NCBI RefSeq assembly: GCF_014652235.1
Contig: NZ_BMYK01000009.1
Coordinates: 62,001-126,000 of the forward strand
Length of the DNA stretch: 64,000 bases
Reading direction: 5' to 3'
From: Pseudorhodoferax aquiterrae
GTDB lineage: Bacteria > Pseudomonadota > Gammaproteobacteria > Burkholderiales > Burkholderiaceae_C
Below, piece by piece: positions 54,352 to 63,291 of the stretch (its first letter is position 1; the number at the start of each line of letters is the position of its first letter). Both the position numbers and the translations under genes were made by a program. The notes below the pieces were generated by a model, which had not been told where the DNA came from, ran no database searches, and saw only the letters and a list, made by a program, of their open reading frames with translations.

Positions 54352-55322
54352 ACGCCCTGGCGCGCCTGAACCCCTGGCCCCGCTGGCGCGGCCGCATGCG
54401 GCGCTGGTGGGAGGCCCGGCTGCCGCGCAGCGACCAGCTGCTGCTGACCCAGCGCAACATCTACATCCTGCCCACGCGCGCCGGCCTCATGCTGGGCGCC
54501 ACCGTGCTGCTGCTGTTGCTCGCCTCGATCAACTACCAGCTCAACCTGGGCTATCTGCTGACCTTCCTGCTGGCCGGCTGTGCGCTGGTCGGCATGCACA
54601 TGGGCCATGCCACGCTGCGCGGCCTGCAGCTGCATCTGCTGCCGCCCGAGCCGCAGTTCCTGGGCAGCGGCAGCACGCTCACGCTGGAACTGGCCAGCAC
54701 GCGCAAGACGCCGCGCCACGCCATCGCCGCGAGCCTGGTGGACACGGCCAGGCAGCAGGCCTTCGTGGACGTGCCGGCCGGCGGCCGCAGCCAGGTGCAC
54801 GTGGCCTTCGCGCCCGCGCGGCGCGGCCTGCACGCCATCCCCACCTTGACGCTGGAGACGCGCTTTCCGATGGGTGCCTTCCGCGTCTGGACCCTGTGGC
54901 GCCCGGCCGCCCAGGTGCTGGTCTACCCCCAACCCGAGGCGCATCCGCCGCCGCTGCCCGCGGGCGAGCCGCGCGCCGGAGGCGCCATGGCGCGCCAGGC
55001 CGCCAGCACCGGTGAGTTCGACGGCGTGCGCGCCTACCGCCGCGGCGACCCGCTCAAGCTGGTGGTCTGGAAGAAGGCCGCCAAGGCCGGCGAGCTGGTC
55101 AGCCGCGACAGCCAGCAGGCCCAGCGCCACGAACTCTGGCTGGACCCGGCCCTGGCCCAGTTGCCCGATGGCGAGCAGCGCCTGGCGCGGCTGTGCGCCT
55201 GGGTGCTGCAGGCCGACCGGCTGGAACTCGAGTACGGCCTGCGCGTGCGCGGCGTGGAGCTGCCGCCGGCTAGCGGCGAGGCCCACAAGCGGCGTTGCCT
55301 GGAGGCCCTGGCCCTGTGCTGA
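54348..55322 (+). CDS. DUF58 domain membrane protein
   Basis: A 324-residue protein with two N-terminal membrane helices (about 45-85; GLMLGATVLLLLLASINYQLNLGYLLTFLLAG), then a beta-rich domain and the DUF58 domain (FDGVRAYRRGDPLKLVVWKKAAKAGEL, about 225-300). DUF58 proteins are partners of MoxR ATPases. GTG start, overlapping moxR (GTGA). Confidence 0.9.
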   Translation: MNALARLNPWPRWRGRMRRWWEARLPRSDQLLLTQRNIYILPTRAGLMLGATVLLLLLASINYQLNLGYLLTFLLAGCALVGMHMGHATLRGLQLHLLPPEPQFLGSGSTLTLELASTRKTPRHAIAASLVDTARQQAFVDVPAGGRSQVHVAFAPARRGLHAIPTLTLETRFPMGAFRVWTLWRPAAQVLVYPQPEAHPPPLPAGEPRAGGAMARQAASTGEFDGVRAYRRGDPLKLVVWKKAAKAGELVSRDSQQAQRHELWLDPALAQLPDGEQRLARLCAWVLQADRLELEYGLRVRGVELPPASGEAHKRRCLEALALC

Positions 55323-57355
55323 ACCGCTTCGCCGCCCGCCTGTCGGCACAACTGCCGCGCGACGGCCGCGACACGTTGTTCCTGCTGGCCGTGATCGGCT
55401 GGATCCTGCTGCCCCAGGTGCCAAGGCTGCCGCTGTGGTGCGGTCTGCTGGCCGCAGGCGTGCTGCTGTGGCGCGGCTGGATCGCGCTGGGCGCCCGTCC
55501 GCTGCCTTCGCGCTGGTGGCTGGCGGCGCTGCTGGCGCTGACCATCGGTCTCACGCTCATGAGCCACCGCACGCTGCTGGGCCGCGACGCGGGCGTCACG
55601 CTGCTGGTCTCGCTGCTGGCGCTCAAGACGCTGGAACTGCGCGCGCGACGCGACGCCTTCGTGGTCTTCTTCCTGGGCTTCTTCACGATGCTCACGAACT
55701 TCTTCTTCTCGCAGTCGCTGGCCACGGCGGCCGCCATGCTGGTCGGTCTGCTGGGCCTGCTCACGGCGCTGGTCAACGCCCACATGCCCGTGGGCCGGCC
55801 GCCGCTGGCCGCATCGGCCCGGCACGCCGTGCGCATGGCGCTGGTCGGCGCGCCCATCATGCTGGTGCTGTTCCTGCTGTTCCCGCGGCTGGCACCGCTG
55901 TGGGGCATCCCGAGCGACGCGATGAGCGGGCGCAGCGGCCTGTCGTCCACCATGGAGGTCGGCAACCTGGCCAGCCTGGCGCTGGACGACAGCATCGCCA
56001 TGCGCATCCGCTTCGCCGGCCCGCCGCCGCCGCAGGACCAGCTGTACTTCCGCGGGCCGGTGCTGTCCGAGTTCGACGGCCGCCAGTGGCGGCAGGGCCG
56101 GGGTGACCTCAGCTTCAGCACGGCGCCACAGCGCAACCTCGTGCTGGGCGGCGTGCCCACGGACTACGAGGTCACGCTGGAGCCGCACAACCGCCCCTGG
56201 CTGTTGCTGCTGGACGTGGCGCCGCGCCGGCCCGAACTCGCAGGCCTCTCGGCGCTGCAGACGCAGGAGCTGTCCTGGCTGGCGAACCGGCCCATCACCG
56301 ACCTCGTGCGCTACCGCGCCCAGAGCCACACGGATTTCCGCTACGGCCCGCTGCGCCGCACGGCCGAACTGCAGGCCGAGCTGCAGCTGCCCGCCGGCAG
56401 CAACCCGCGCACGCTGGCGCTGGCCGCGCAACTGCGGCGCGACCCGCGCCTCGCGGAAGCCGGCAGCGCCGTGCTCGTGGCGGCCGCGCTGGAGCGGCTG
56501 CGCACGGGCGGCTACAGCTACACGCTGGAGCCCGGCGTCTATGGCGAACACACGGCCGACGAGTTCTGGTTCGACCGCAAGGCCGGCTTCTGCGAGCACA
56601 TCGCCTCGGCCTTCGTGGTGCTGATGCGCGCGCTCGACGTGCCCGCGCGCATCGTCACGGGCTACCAGGGCGGCGAGATGAATGCGGTGGACGGCTACTG
56701 GACCGTGCGCCAGAGCGATGCCCACGCCTGGACCGAGGTCTGGCACGAGGGCCGGGGCTGGGTGCGCGTGGACCCCACGGGCGCCGTGATGCCCGGCCGC
56801 ATCGGCAGCCTGGAGCGGCTGCGCGCGCCCCAGGGCGCGTTCGCCACGGCGGTGGGCAACGTCAACCCCAACCTCGCGGCGCAGCTGCGCGCGGCCTGGG
56901 AGGCCGTCAACAACCGCTGGAACCAGTGGGTGCTGAACTACACGCAAAGCCGCCAGCTGGACCTGTTGCGCGCCCTCGGCATCGAGAGCCCGGACTGGCA
57001 AGACCTCGGCCGCCTGCTCGCCGCTTTGGTGGTACTGGCCAGCCTGGCCGGCGTGGCCTGGGCCGCCTGGGAGCGCCGCCAGCACGATCCCTGGCTGCGC
57101 CTGCTGCACAAGGCGCGCGAGCGCCTGCGCGCCGCCGGCCTGGCCGTGCCGCCGCAGGCCGCGCCGCGGCAGCTGTCCCAGCTGCTTGTACAGTTGCCGG
57201 CTGCCGCGGCCGGGCCGCAGCAGCTGGCGCCGCTGCGCGACTGGCTGCTGCGCCTGGAAGCGCAGCGCTACGCACGCGCGCCAGCCCTGGAACTGGCGAC
57301 GCTGCAGCGCGAATACCGCCGCCTGCCCTGGCCCACCCCTGTCCCGTCCGCATGA
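55316..57355 (+). CDS. TgpA-like transglutaminase membrane protein
   Basis: A 679-residue protein with about six N-terminal membrane helices (to residue 200), a DUF3488 region and a periplasmic transglutaminase-like domain. The catalytic triad is visible as C426 (GFCEH), H470 (DAHAW) and D486 (RVDPTG). A C-terminal helix (RLLAALVVLASLAGVAWAAW) and a DUF4129-like tail follow. In Pseudomonas aeruginosa TgpA is essential and thought to act at the cell envelope. Starts with GTG, overlapping the DUF58 gene. Confidence 0.9.
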   Translation: MLNRFAARLSAQLPRDGRDTLFLLAVIGWILLPQVPRLPLWCGLLAAGVLLWRGWIALGARPLPSRWWLAALLALTIGLTLMSHRTLLGRDAGVTLLVSLLALKTLELRARRDAFVVFFLGFFTMLTNFFFSQSLATAAAMLVGLLGLLTALVNAHMPVGRPPLAASARHAVRMALVGAPIMLVLFLLFPRLAPLWGIPSDAMSGRSGLSSTMEVGNLASLALDDSIAMRIRFAGPPPPQDQLYFRGPVLSEFDGRQWRQGRGDLSFSTAPQRNLVLGGVPTDYEVTLEPHNRPWLLLLDVAPRRPELAGLSALQTQELSWLANRPITDLVRYRAQSHTDFRYGPLRRTAELQAELQLPAGSNPRTLALAAQLRRDPRLAEAGSAVLVAAALERLRTGGYSYTLEPGVYGEHTADEFWFDRKAGFCEHIASAFVVLMRALDVPARIVTGYQGGEMNAVDGYWTVRQSDAHAWTEVWHEGRGWVRVDPTGAVMPGRIGSLERLRAPQGAFATAVGNVNPNLAAQLRAAWEAVNNRWNQWVLNYTQSRQLDLLRALGIESPDWQDLGRLLAALVVLASLAGVAWAAWERRQHDPWLRLLHKARERLRAAGLAVPPQAAPRQLSQLLVQLPAAAAGPQQLAPLRDWLLRLEAQRYARAPALELATLQREYRRLPWPTPVPSA

Positions 57356-58425
57356 ACCGCACGCGCCTCGCACTCCTGGCCGCCGCCCTGCTCGCCGCCG
57401 CCGCCCACGCCCAGACCCCTGCGCCCGCCAAGAAACGCCCCGCCGCCGCCAAGGCCGCACCGGCCCCCGGCCCGCTCTACGCCACGCGCCCCGAGGTGCT
57501 GCGCATGGCCGACGACATCGCCGTGCGCCGCGACCTGGACCGCGAATGGGTCCGCCAGGCCATCGGCCAAGCGCGGTTGTTGCCCCAGGTGCAGCGGCTC
57601 ATGACGCCGGCGCCCAGCGGCACGCCCAAGAACTGGCGCGTCTACCGCAGCCGCTTCGTCGAGCCCATCCGGATCCGCGCCGGCGTGCGCTTCTGGCAGG
57701 AGCACCGCACGGCGCTGGAGCGCGCCGAGCGCGAATACGGCGTGCCGGCCGAGATCATCGTGGGCATCGTCGGCGTGGAGTCGATCTACGGCCAGCAGAT
57801 GGGCGGCTTTCCCGTCATCGACGCCGTGACCACACTGGCCTTCGACTTTCCGAAGGCCCACCCGCGCGCGGCCGAGCGCAGCGCCTTCTTCCTTGGCGAG
57901 CTTGAGCAGCTGCTGAGCCTGTCGCAGCGCACCGGCGTGGACCCGCACGCCTGGCGCGGCAGCTATGCGGGCGCCATGGGCATGCCACAGTTCATGCCAT
58001 CGAGCTGGGTGCGCTACGCGGTGGACTTCGACGGCGATGGGCGCATCGACCTGGCGGCCAGCGTGGACGACGTGATCGGCTCGGTGGCCAACTACTTCAA
58101 GGCCTTCGGCTGGAAGACCGGCATGCCGGCCATCTACCCGGTCGCTCTGGCCCCGCAGGCCGACATGGACGCCCTGCTCGCGCCCGACATCCTGCCCAGC
58201 TTCAGCGTGGAGAGCTTCACGGCCAAGGGCGCGCTGCTGCAGGGCGAGGCGTTGCAACACGCCGGGCCGCTGGCGCTGGTCGAACTGCAGAACGGTGCGG
58301 ATGCGCCGCAGTACGTGGCCGGCACCGAAAATTTCTACGTGATCACGCGCTACAACTGGTCCAGCTACTACGCGATGGCGGTGCTCGAGCTCGGCCAGGC
58401 GGTGCGCGAGGCGCTGGAGCGCTAA
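57352..58425 (+). CDS. mltB: Lytic murein transglycosylase B
   Basis: A 357-residue periplasmic enzyme that cuts the glycan strands of peptidoglycan. The signal peptide (1-20) is followed by an Ala/Pro/Lys linker, then the lysozyme-like domain with catalytic Glu143 in VGVESIYGQQMG, RGSYAGAMGMPQFMPSSW, and the EF-hand-like loop DFDGDGRIDLAA. No lipobox Cys is seen, so it may be soluble. It overlaps the transglutaminase gene by ATGA, so cell-wall functions are grouped. Confidence 0.93.
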   Translation: MNRTRLALLAAALLAAAAHAQTPAPAKKRPAAAKAAPAPGPLYATRPEVLRMADDIAVRRDLDREWVRQAIGQARLLPQVQRLMTPAPSGTPKNWRVYRSRFVEPIRIRAGVRFWQEHRTALERAEREYGVPAEIIVGIVGVESIYGQQMGGFPVIDAVTTLAFDFPKAHPRAAERSAFFLGELEQLLSLSQRTGVDPHAWRGSYAGAMGMPQFMPSSWVRYAVDFDGDGRIDLAASVDDVIGSVANYFKAFGWKTGMPAIYPVALAPQADMDALLAPDILPSFSVESFTAKGALLQGEALQHAGPLALVELQNGADAPQYVAGTENFYVITRYNWSSYYAMAVLELGQAVREALER

Positions 58426-59090
58426 CTGCGCACCATGGAGAACGCGCGCAGGTCGTGGCCCGGCCCCACGTCGCGCCAGCGCAGGTAGAGCCAGCGCAGG
58501 TTGCGGTACAGCAGTGGATTGGGCGCCAGCGTGGGCCCGCCGCCCACGCGCCGCTCGATCCAGTCGCGCGAATAGAAGGTGGTCTTGGTCAGGATGGACC
58601 GCAGGCTGGCCCGCAGCATGGCCTCGTGCAGGTCGCCATGGCGCACGCCGATGGCGATGTACTCGAAGTAGTTGAGGATGTAGCGCAGCGCCTCCTCGTC
58701 GTCGCCCTTGATTCCCTGCGTGGGGTCGGCGTCGGGGTCGCGCGTCGCGAGCGGATGGCGCGCCTCGTAGCTGCCGAAGAACTTGTTGACCCGGTCGGCG
58801 CGCTCCATGTAGGTGGCCGACAGGCGCGACTGCAGCAGCGTGTTGACGGTGTGCTGCTTGACCGAGTTGCGGATCGAGGTCCAGGCCGTGGTGATCCAGC
58901 CGATCACGGCCAGCCAGGCCGCCAGCAGCACCACGATCTGCTGCTTTTCCAGCGCCTCGCCGGGCGCCGTGCGGCGCAGCCAGGTATGCCACCAGAAGAA
59001 GGCGCCCAAGGACATCAGGGCCGCAAAAAACAAAAGGCCCAGCACGAAGCTGGGCCTCCAGAACGACGGATCGCCCTTATGCGAAGCCAT
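58422..59090 (-). CDS. DUF4760-like membrane protein
   Basis: A 222-residue protein with two N-terminal helices (about 14-35 and 48-70; SFVLGLLFFAALMSLGAFFW and QQIVVLLAAWLAVIGWI), then a soluble helical domain with EEALRYILNYFEYIAIGVRHGDL, matching the DUF4760-type layout, function unknown. The ATG at 59090 has no nearby Shine-Dalgarno; a strong one sits 29 bases upstream in front of an overlapping 12-codon ORF. It converges on mltB with overlapping stops. Confidence 0.78.
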   Translation of the reverse strand: MASHKGDPSFWRPSFVLGLLFFAALMSLGAFFWWHTWLRRTAPGEALEKQQIVVLLAAWLAVIGWITTAWTSIRNSVKQHTVNTLLQSRLSATYMERADRVNKFFGSYEARHPLATRDPDADPTQGIKGDDEEALRYILNYFEYIAIGVRHGDLHEAMLRASLRSILTKTTFYSRDWIERRVGGGPTLAPNPLLYRNLRWLYLRWRDVGPGHDLRAFSMVRS

Positions 59091-59115
59091 CGCCTTCCAT
59101 GAAGAATGCTGTCAT
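59077..59115 (-). CDS. Possible 12-residue upstream ORF overlapping the DUF4760-like start
   Basis: MTAFFMEGDGFA, starting four bases after a strong GGAGG (59120-59124) and ending within the DUF4760-like gene. In the gene's own frame a TGA upstream leaves no alternative start before 59090, so the strong Shine-Dalgarno serves this ORF. Translation of the gene may depend on reinitiation or coupling. Confidence 0.4.
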   Translation of the reverse strand: MTAFFMEGDGFA

Positions 59116-59235
59116 GTGACCTCCTTGCGGTTGCACTGCCTGGCCCGGTGGCGGGCCCTTGGGCTTCGCAGAGGGTGGATGCACCGCTGCTGCGCCGAAA
59201 CAGTATGCCATAGCTGGCGCCCCGGGCCGGGTTCT

Positions 59236-60489
59236 TCAAGGGCCGGCGCCGGCCTCTTCGAAGCGGTCCAGCCGGCGCAGGCCGCCGAAGGCCGCAGCCC
59301 AGGTGCCAACCACGCCCAGCGTGCACAGCCCGCCCGCCACGGCCGCGCCGACCGGCCCCAGCCAGGCCGCGCTGGTGCCGGCGCGGAACTCGCCGAGCTC
59401 GTTGGACGAGCCGATGAACAGCATGTTGACGGCCTGCACGCGCCCGCGCATGGCGTCCGGCGTGGAGAACTGCACCAGCGCACCGCGGATGTAGACGCTG
59501 ACCATGTCGGCCATGCCGGCCACCAGGAGCGCCACGAAGGACAGCCAGAACCAGTGGGACAGCGCGAACACCAGGTTGGCCACGCCGAACACCGCCACGG
59601 CGCCGAACATGGTCGCGCCCACGCGCCGGTTCAGCGGCCGCGCGCTCAGGTACAGGCCCATGCCGACCTCCCCCACGGCCATGGCGCTGCGCAGCGCGCC
59701 CAGGCCCTGCGGCCCCACGTGCAGCACCTCGTGCGCGTAGATCGGCAGCAGCGCCACCACACCGCCCAGTAGCACGGCGAACAGGTCCAGCGAGATGCAG
59801 CCCAGGATCACGGGCCGCGAGCGGATGAAGCCGATGCCTTCGGCAAAGCGCGTCCAGATCGTGCCGCCCACGGCGCGCGGCGCGGCATGGGCCACCGTCA
59901 CGTAGCGCAGCAGCAGCGCGCCGAGCACGAAGCAGCCCAGGCACACCAGATAAGTGAGCTCGCCACCGCCCAGCGCATACAGCAGCCCGCCCAGGAAGGG
60001 CCCGGTGATGGTGGCGCTGCGCATGAGCATGCTGTTGACGGCGATGGCCTGGGCCAGCTGCTCGCGCGGCACGATCTGCGGCAGCAGGCTCTGCAGCGCC
60101 GGGCCGGCGAAGGCCCGCGCGCAGCCGTACAACACCAGCACGGCGTAGATGGACGAGACGCCGGCCACGCCATGGCCCGACAGCCACCACAGCAGCGCGC
60201 TGCACAGGGCCGAGACCACCCAGCTGGCGGCCAGGATGGGCCGGCGCGCGAAGCGGTCCATGAGGTCGCCAGCCGGCAGCAGCAGGCACAGCATGGGGAT
60301 GAACTGGGCCAGGCCCACATAGGCCAGGGCCAGCGGCGCGCGCGTGAGGTCGTAGACCTGCCAGGCCACGACCACGGCCTGCACCTGGGTGGCCAGCACG
60401 GCGGCCACGCGCGCGGCCATGAAGGCGCGCATGCCGGGATGCCGCAGCACATGCGCTGGGGCCAAGGGGGAGGAAGGGGGAGGACTCAC
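59236..60489 (-). CDS. Major facilitator superfamily exporter (EntS-like)
   Basis: A 417-residue transporter with about twelve helices. The MFS A-motif region GDLMDRFARRPILAAS and the second-half repeats (RSAMAVGEVGMGLYLS, AMRGRVQAVNMLFIGSSNELGEF) match the MFS_3/enterobactin-exporter-like group; the substrate is unknown. GTG at 60489 is used; a shorter ATG start (MRAFMAAR) is possible. A TAGAAT hexamer near 60537 (minus strand) may be its -10. Confidence 0.85.
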   Translation of the reverse strand: MSPPPSSPLAPAHVLRHPGMRAFMAARVAAVLATQVQAVVVAWQVYDLTRAPLALAYVGLAQFIPMLCLLLPAGDLMDRFARRPILAASWVVSALCSALLWWLSGHGVAGVSSIYAVLVLYGCARAFAGPALQSLLPQIVPREQLAQAIAVNSMLMRSATITGPFLGGLLYALGGGELTYLVCLGCFVLGALLLRYVTVAHAAPRAVGGTIWTRFAEGIGFIRSRPVILGCISLDLFAVLLGGVVALLPIYAHEVLHVGPQGLGALRSAMAVGEVGMGLYLSARPLNRRVGATMFGAVAVFGVANLVFALSHWFWLSFVALLVAGMADMVSVYIRGALVQFSTPDAMRGRVQAVNMLFIGSSNELGEFRAGTSAAWLGPVGAAVAGGLCTLGVVGTWAAAFGGLRRLDRFEEAGAGP

Positions 60490-60553
60490 GCGACGGGCAA
60501 GAAGCAGCGCCCCACGGGCGCCCTGACAGGCCGGGCATTCTAGGCGGCGCGCA

Positions 60554-60592
60554 GTGCACGCCTTGGTGCACCACCGCACGGCCCCTGTGCAC
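60554..60592. promoter_or_regulatory. Cluster of three GTGCAC palindromes
   Basis: GTGCAC occurs at 60554-60559, 60566-60571 and 60587-60592, spaced 12 and 21 bases start to start, in the 239-base divergent region between the MFS gene and the BMP transporter. The hexamer is itself a palindrome, and near-helical spacing suggests a regulator-binding array. The cluster overlaps the likely -35 of the MFS gene. Confidence 0.45.
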
Positions 60593-60728
60593 CCCGTCGC
60601 CAGGCCAGCCTGGCCCGCCATTTTTTTGACCGGCCCGCCGCCGGTACACAGGACGGACCGCGCCACAATGCGCGTGGCACCGATATTGCTGACCCTGCCG
60701 TCGTTTGCCCCAAGAGGAGTCCACCCCC

Positions 60729-61721
60729 ATGCACCCACGCCGTTCCCTGATTCTTGCCGCCGCCGTCGCCACACTGGCCCTGCCCACTCTCGCCCCGGCC
60801 CAACAGGCCAAACTCAAGGTGGCCGCCGTCTACACCGTGCCCTTCGAACAGCAATGGGTGGGCCGCATCCACAAGGCGCTCAAGGCCGCCGAAGCCCGCG
60901 GCGAAATCGAATACAAGGCCACCGAGAACGTGGCCAACGCCGACTACGAGCGCGTGCTGCGCGAATACGCCACGGCCGGCAACCAGCTCATCGTGGGCGA
61001 GGCCTTCGCGGTCGAGGCGGCAGCGCGCAAGGTCGCGCGCGACTTCCCCAAGACCATGTTCCTGATGGGCAGCTCGGGCAAGCCGCAGGCGCCCAACTTC
61101 AGCGTCTTCGACAACTACATCCAGGAGCCGGCCTACCTCACGGGCATGGTGGCCGGCGGCATGACCAAGTCCAACAAGATCGGCCTGGTCGGCGGCTTCC
61201 CGATCCCCGAGGTCAACCGCCTCATGAACGCCTTCATGGCCGGCGCCAGGGAAGTGAACACTAAGGTGGAGTTCAGCGTGAGCTTCATCAACAGCTGGTT
61301 CGATCCGCCCAAGGCCAAGGAAGCCGCCTTCGCCATGGTCGACAAGGGCGCAGACATCCTCTACGCGGAGCGCTTCGGCGTCAGCGACGCGGCCAAGGAG
61401 CGCAAGGTGCTGGCCATCGGCAACGTGATCGACACCCAGGCCCAGTACCCTGACACCGTGGTCGTCTCGGCGCTGTGGAACATGGAGCCCTCGATCGACC
61501 GCGCGCTCAAGCTCGTGCGCGAAGGCCAGTTCAAGCCCGAGGAGTACGGCGTGTACTCGCACATGCAGCACAAGGGCTCGGCGCTGTCGCCGCTCGGCAC
61601 CTTCGAGAAGAAGATCCCGGCCGAGCTGGTGGCCAAGGTGCGCGCACGCGAGGCCGAGATCCTGGCCGGCAAGTTCACGGTCAAGATCGACGACGCCCAG
61701 CCCAAGTCCACGGCCAAATGA
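60729..61721 (+). CDS. BMP family ABC transporter substrate-binding protein
   Basis: A 330-residue periplasmic protein: signal peptide (1-23, ending APAQQ), then the basic membrane lipoprotein (PnrA/BmpA) fold with VAAVYTVPFEQQWVGRIH, TENVANADYERVLREYA and MVAGGMTKSNKIGLVGGFPIPEVNR. BMP proteins bind purine nucleosides or related bases. No lipobox Cys is present. A Shine-Dalgarno GAGGAG (60713-60718) precedes the ATG. It is followed by an ATPase and a permease. Confidence 0.92.
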   Translation: MHPRRSLILAAAVATLALPTLAPAQQAKLKVAAVYTVPFEQQWVGRIHKALKAAEARGEIEYKATENVANADYERVLREYATAGNQLIVGEAFAVEAAARKVARDFPKTMFLMGSSGKPQAPNFSVFDNYIQEPAYLTGMVAGGMTKSNKIGLVGGFPIPEVNRLMNAFMAGAREVNTKVEFSVSFINSWFDPPKAKEAAFAMVDKGADILYAERFGVSDAAKERKVLAIGNVIDTQAQYPDTVVVSALWNMEPSIDRALKLVREGQFKPEEYGVYSHMQHKGSALSPLGTFEKKIPAELVAKVRAREAEILAGKFTVKIDDAQPKSTAK

Positions 61722-61731
61722 GCGTGGCGCC

Positions 61732-63291
61732 ATGACGGCCCACGCGCCCACGGTGCTGCGCCTGCAGGGCATCACCAAGCGCTTCGGCAGCCTGGTCGCC
61801 AACGACGACATCACGCTGGACTTGCGCGAAGGCGAGGTGCTGGCCCTGCTGGGCGAGAACGGTGCCGGCAAGTCCACGCTGATGTCCATCCTGTTCGGCC
61901 ACTACACCGCCGACGCGGGCCGCATCGAGGTGTTCGGCCGGCCGCTGGCACCGGGCAACCCGCGCGCGGCACTGGCCGCCGGCGTGGGCATGGTGCACCA
62001 GCACTTTGCGCTGGCCGACAACCTCAGCGTGCTCGACAACGTCATCCTGGGCACCGAGCCGCTGTGGCGCCCGCTGTCGCGGCGTGCCGCGGCGCGCGCG
62101 CACCTGCTCGATGTGGCCCGGCGCTTCGGCCTGCCGGTGGACCCGGACGCGCGCGTGGGCGATCTGTCGGTCGGCGAACGCCAGCGCGTGGAGATCCTCA
62201 AGGCCCTGTACCGCGGCGCGCGCATCCTGATCCTGGACGAGCCCACGGCCGTGCTGACACCGCAGGAGAGCGAGCAGCTGTTCGACACGCTGGCCGAGAT
62301 GGTCGCCCAGGGCCTGGCCGTCATCTTCATCAGCCACAAGCTCGGCGAGGTGTTGCGCGTGTCGCACCGCGTGGCCGTGTTGCGCCACGGCAAGCGCGTG
62401 GCCGAAGGCCGCACGGCCGACTGCGATCAGGCCCAGCTCGCGCGCTGGATGGTCGGCCACGCCGTGCAGCAGCGCGAACGCCAGCCCGCGCGGCAGGTCG
62501 GCGCCGTGGTCTGCGAACTGGACCGCGTCAGCACCGCCGGCCACGGCAACGACCGCCTGCGCGACGTCTCGCTGACCCTGCGCGCGGGCGAGATCATGGC
62601 GATCGCGGGCGTCTCCGGCAACGGCCAGGCCGCGCTGGCGGACCTGTTGACCGGCATGCGCCCGGCCAGCGGCGGCCGCGCCACGCTGCAGGGCCGGCCC
62701 CTGCCCCGCACGCCGGGCGCGCTGGTGCAGCGCGGCGTGGCGCGCATCCCGGAGGACCGGCACGGCACGGGCGTGGTGGGCGACTTGGCACAGTGGGAGA
62801 ACGCCGTCTCCGAACGGCTGCGCACGCCTGCCTTCTCGCGCGCGCTGGCCGGCCTGCGCTGGATCCGCCGGCGTGCCGCCACGGCGCAGGCCCGGCGCAT
62901 CGTGGAGACCTTCGACGTGCGCGGCGGCGGCCTGCAGACCAGCGCCCGGTCGCTGTCCGGCGGCAACATGCAAAAGCTGATCCTCGGCCGGGCGCTGCTG
63001 CCGACGGCGGACGCGCAGACCGCGGTGCCCGCCCTCATCGTCGTGCACCAGCCGACCTGGGGCCTGGACATCGGCGCCGTGGCCTTCGTGCAGCAGCAGC
63101 TGATCGCCGCGCGCGATGCAGGCGCTGCGCTGCTGCTGATCTCCGACGACCTGGACGAGGTGCTCACACTGGGCGACCGCGTGGCCGTGATGCATGCCGG
63201 CCACCTGGGTCCGGCGCGGCCCGCGCAGGAATGGACGCGCGAAGCCATCGGCCTGGCCATGGCCGGCAGCGCAGAAAAGGAAGTTGCATGA
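61732..63291 (+). CDS. Nucleoside-type ABC transporter ATP-binding protein (two domains)
   Basis: A 519-residue ATPase with two tandem ABC domains. The first has Walker A GENGAGKS (41-48), signature LSVGERQRVEI and Walker B ILILDEPTAVL. The second has a reduced P-loop GVSGNGQA, signature LSGGNMQKL and a degenerate Walker B IVVHQPTWGLD, as usual for YufO/NupO-type proteins. It energises the BMP-dependent importer. It overlaps the permease gene by ATGA. Confidence 0.94.
   Translation: MTAHAPTVLRLQGITKRFGSLVANDDITLDLREGEVLALLGENGAGKSTLMSILFGHYTADAGRIEVFGRPLAPGNPRAALAAGVGMVHQHFALADNLSVLDNVILGTEPLWRPLSRRAAARAHLLDVARRFGLPVDPDARVGDLSVGERQRVEILKALYRGARILILDEPTAVLTPQESEQLFDTLAEMVAQGLAVIFISHKLGEVLRVSHRVAVLRHGKRVAEGRTADCDQAQLARWMVGHAVQQRERQPARQVGAVVCELDRVSTAGHGNDRLRDVSLTLRAGEIMAIAGVSGNGQAALADLLTGMRPASGGRATLQGRPLPRTPGALVQRGVARIPEDRHGTGVVGDLAQWENAVSERLRTPAFSRALAGLRWIRRRAATAQARRIVETFDVRGGGLQTSARSLSGGNMQKLILGRALLPTADAQTAVPALIVVHQPTWGLDIGAVAFVQQQLIAARDAGAALLLISDDLDEVLTLGDRVAVMHAGHLGPARPAQEWTREAIGLAMAGSAEKEVA

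Noticed and set aside
59142-59157. GGCCCG-GTGG-CGGGCC hairpin as a terminator for the MFS gene
   Set aside because: The stem is only six pairs and no T-run follows on either strand.
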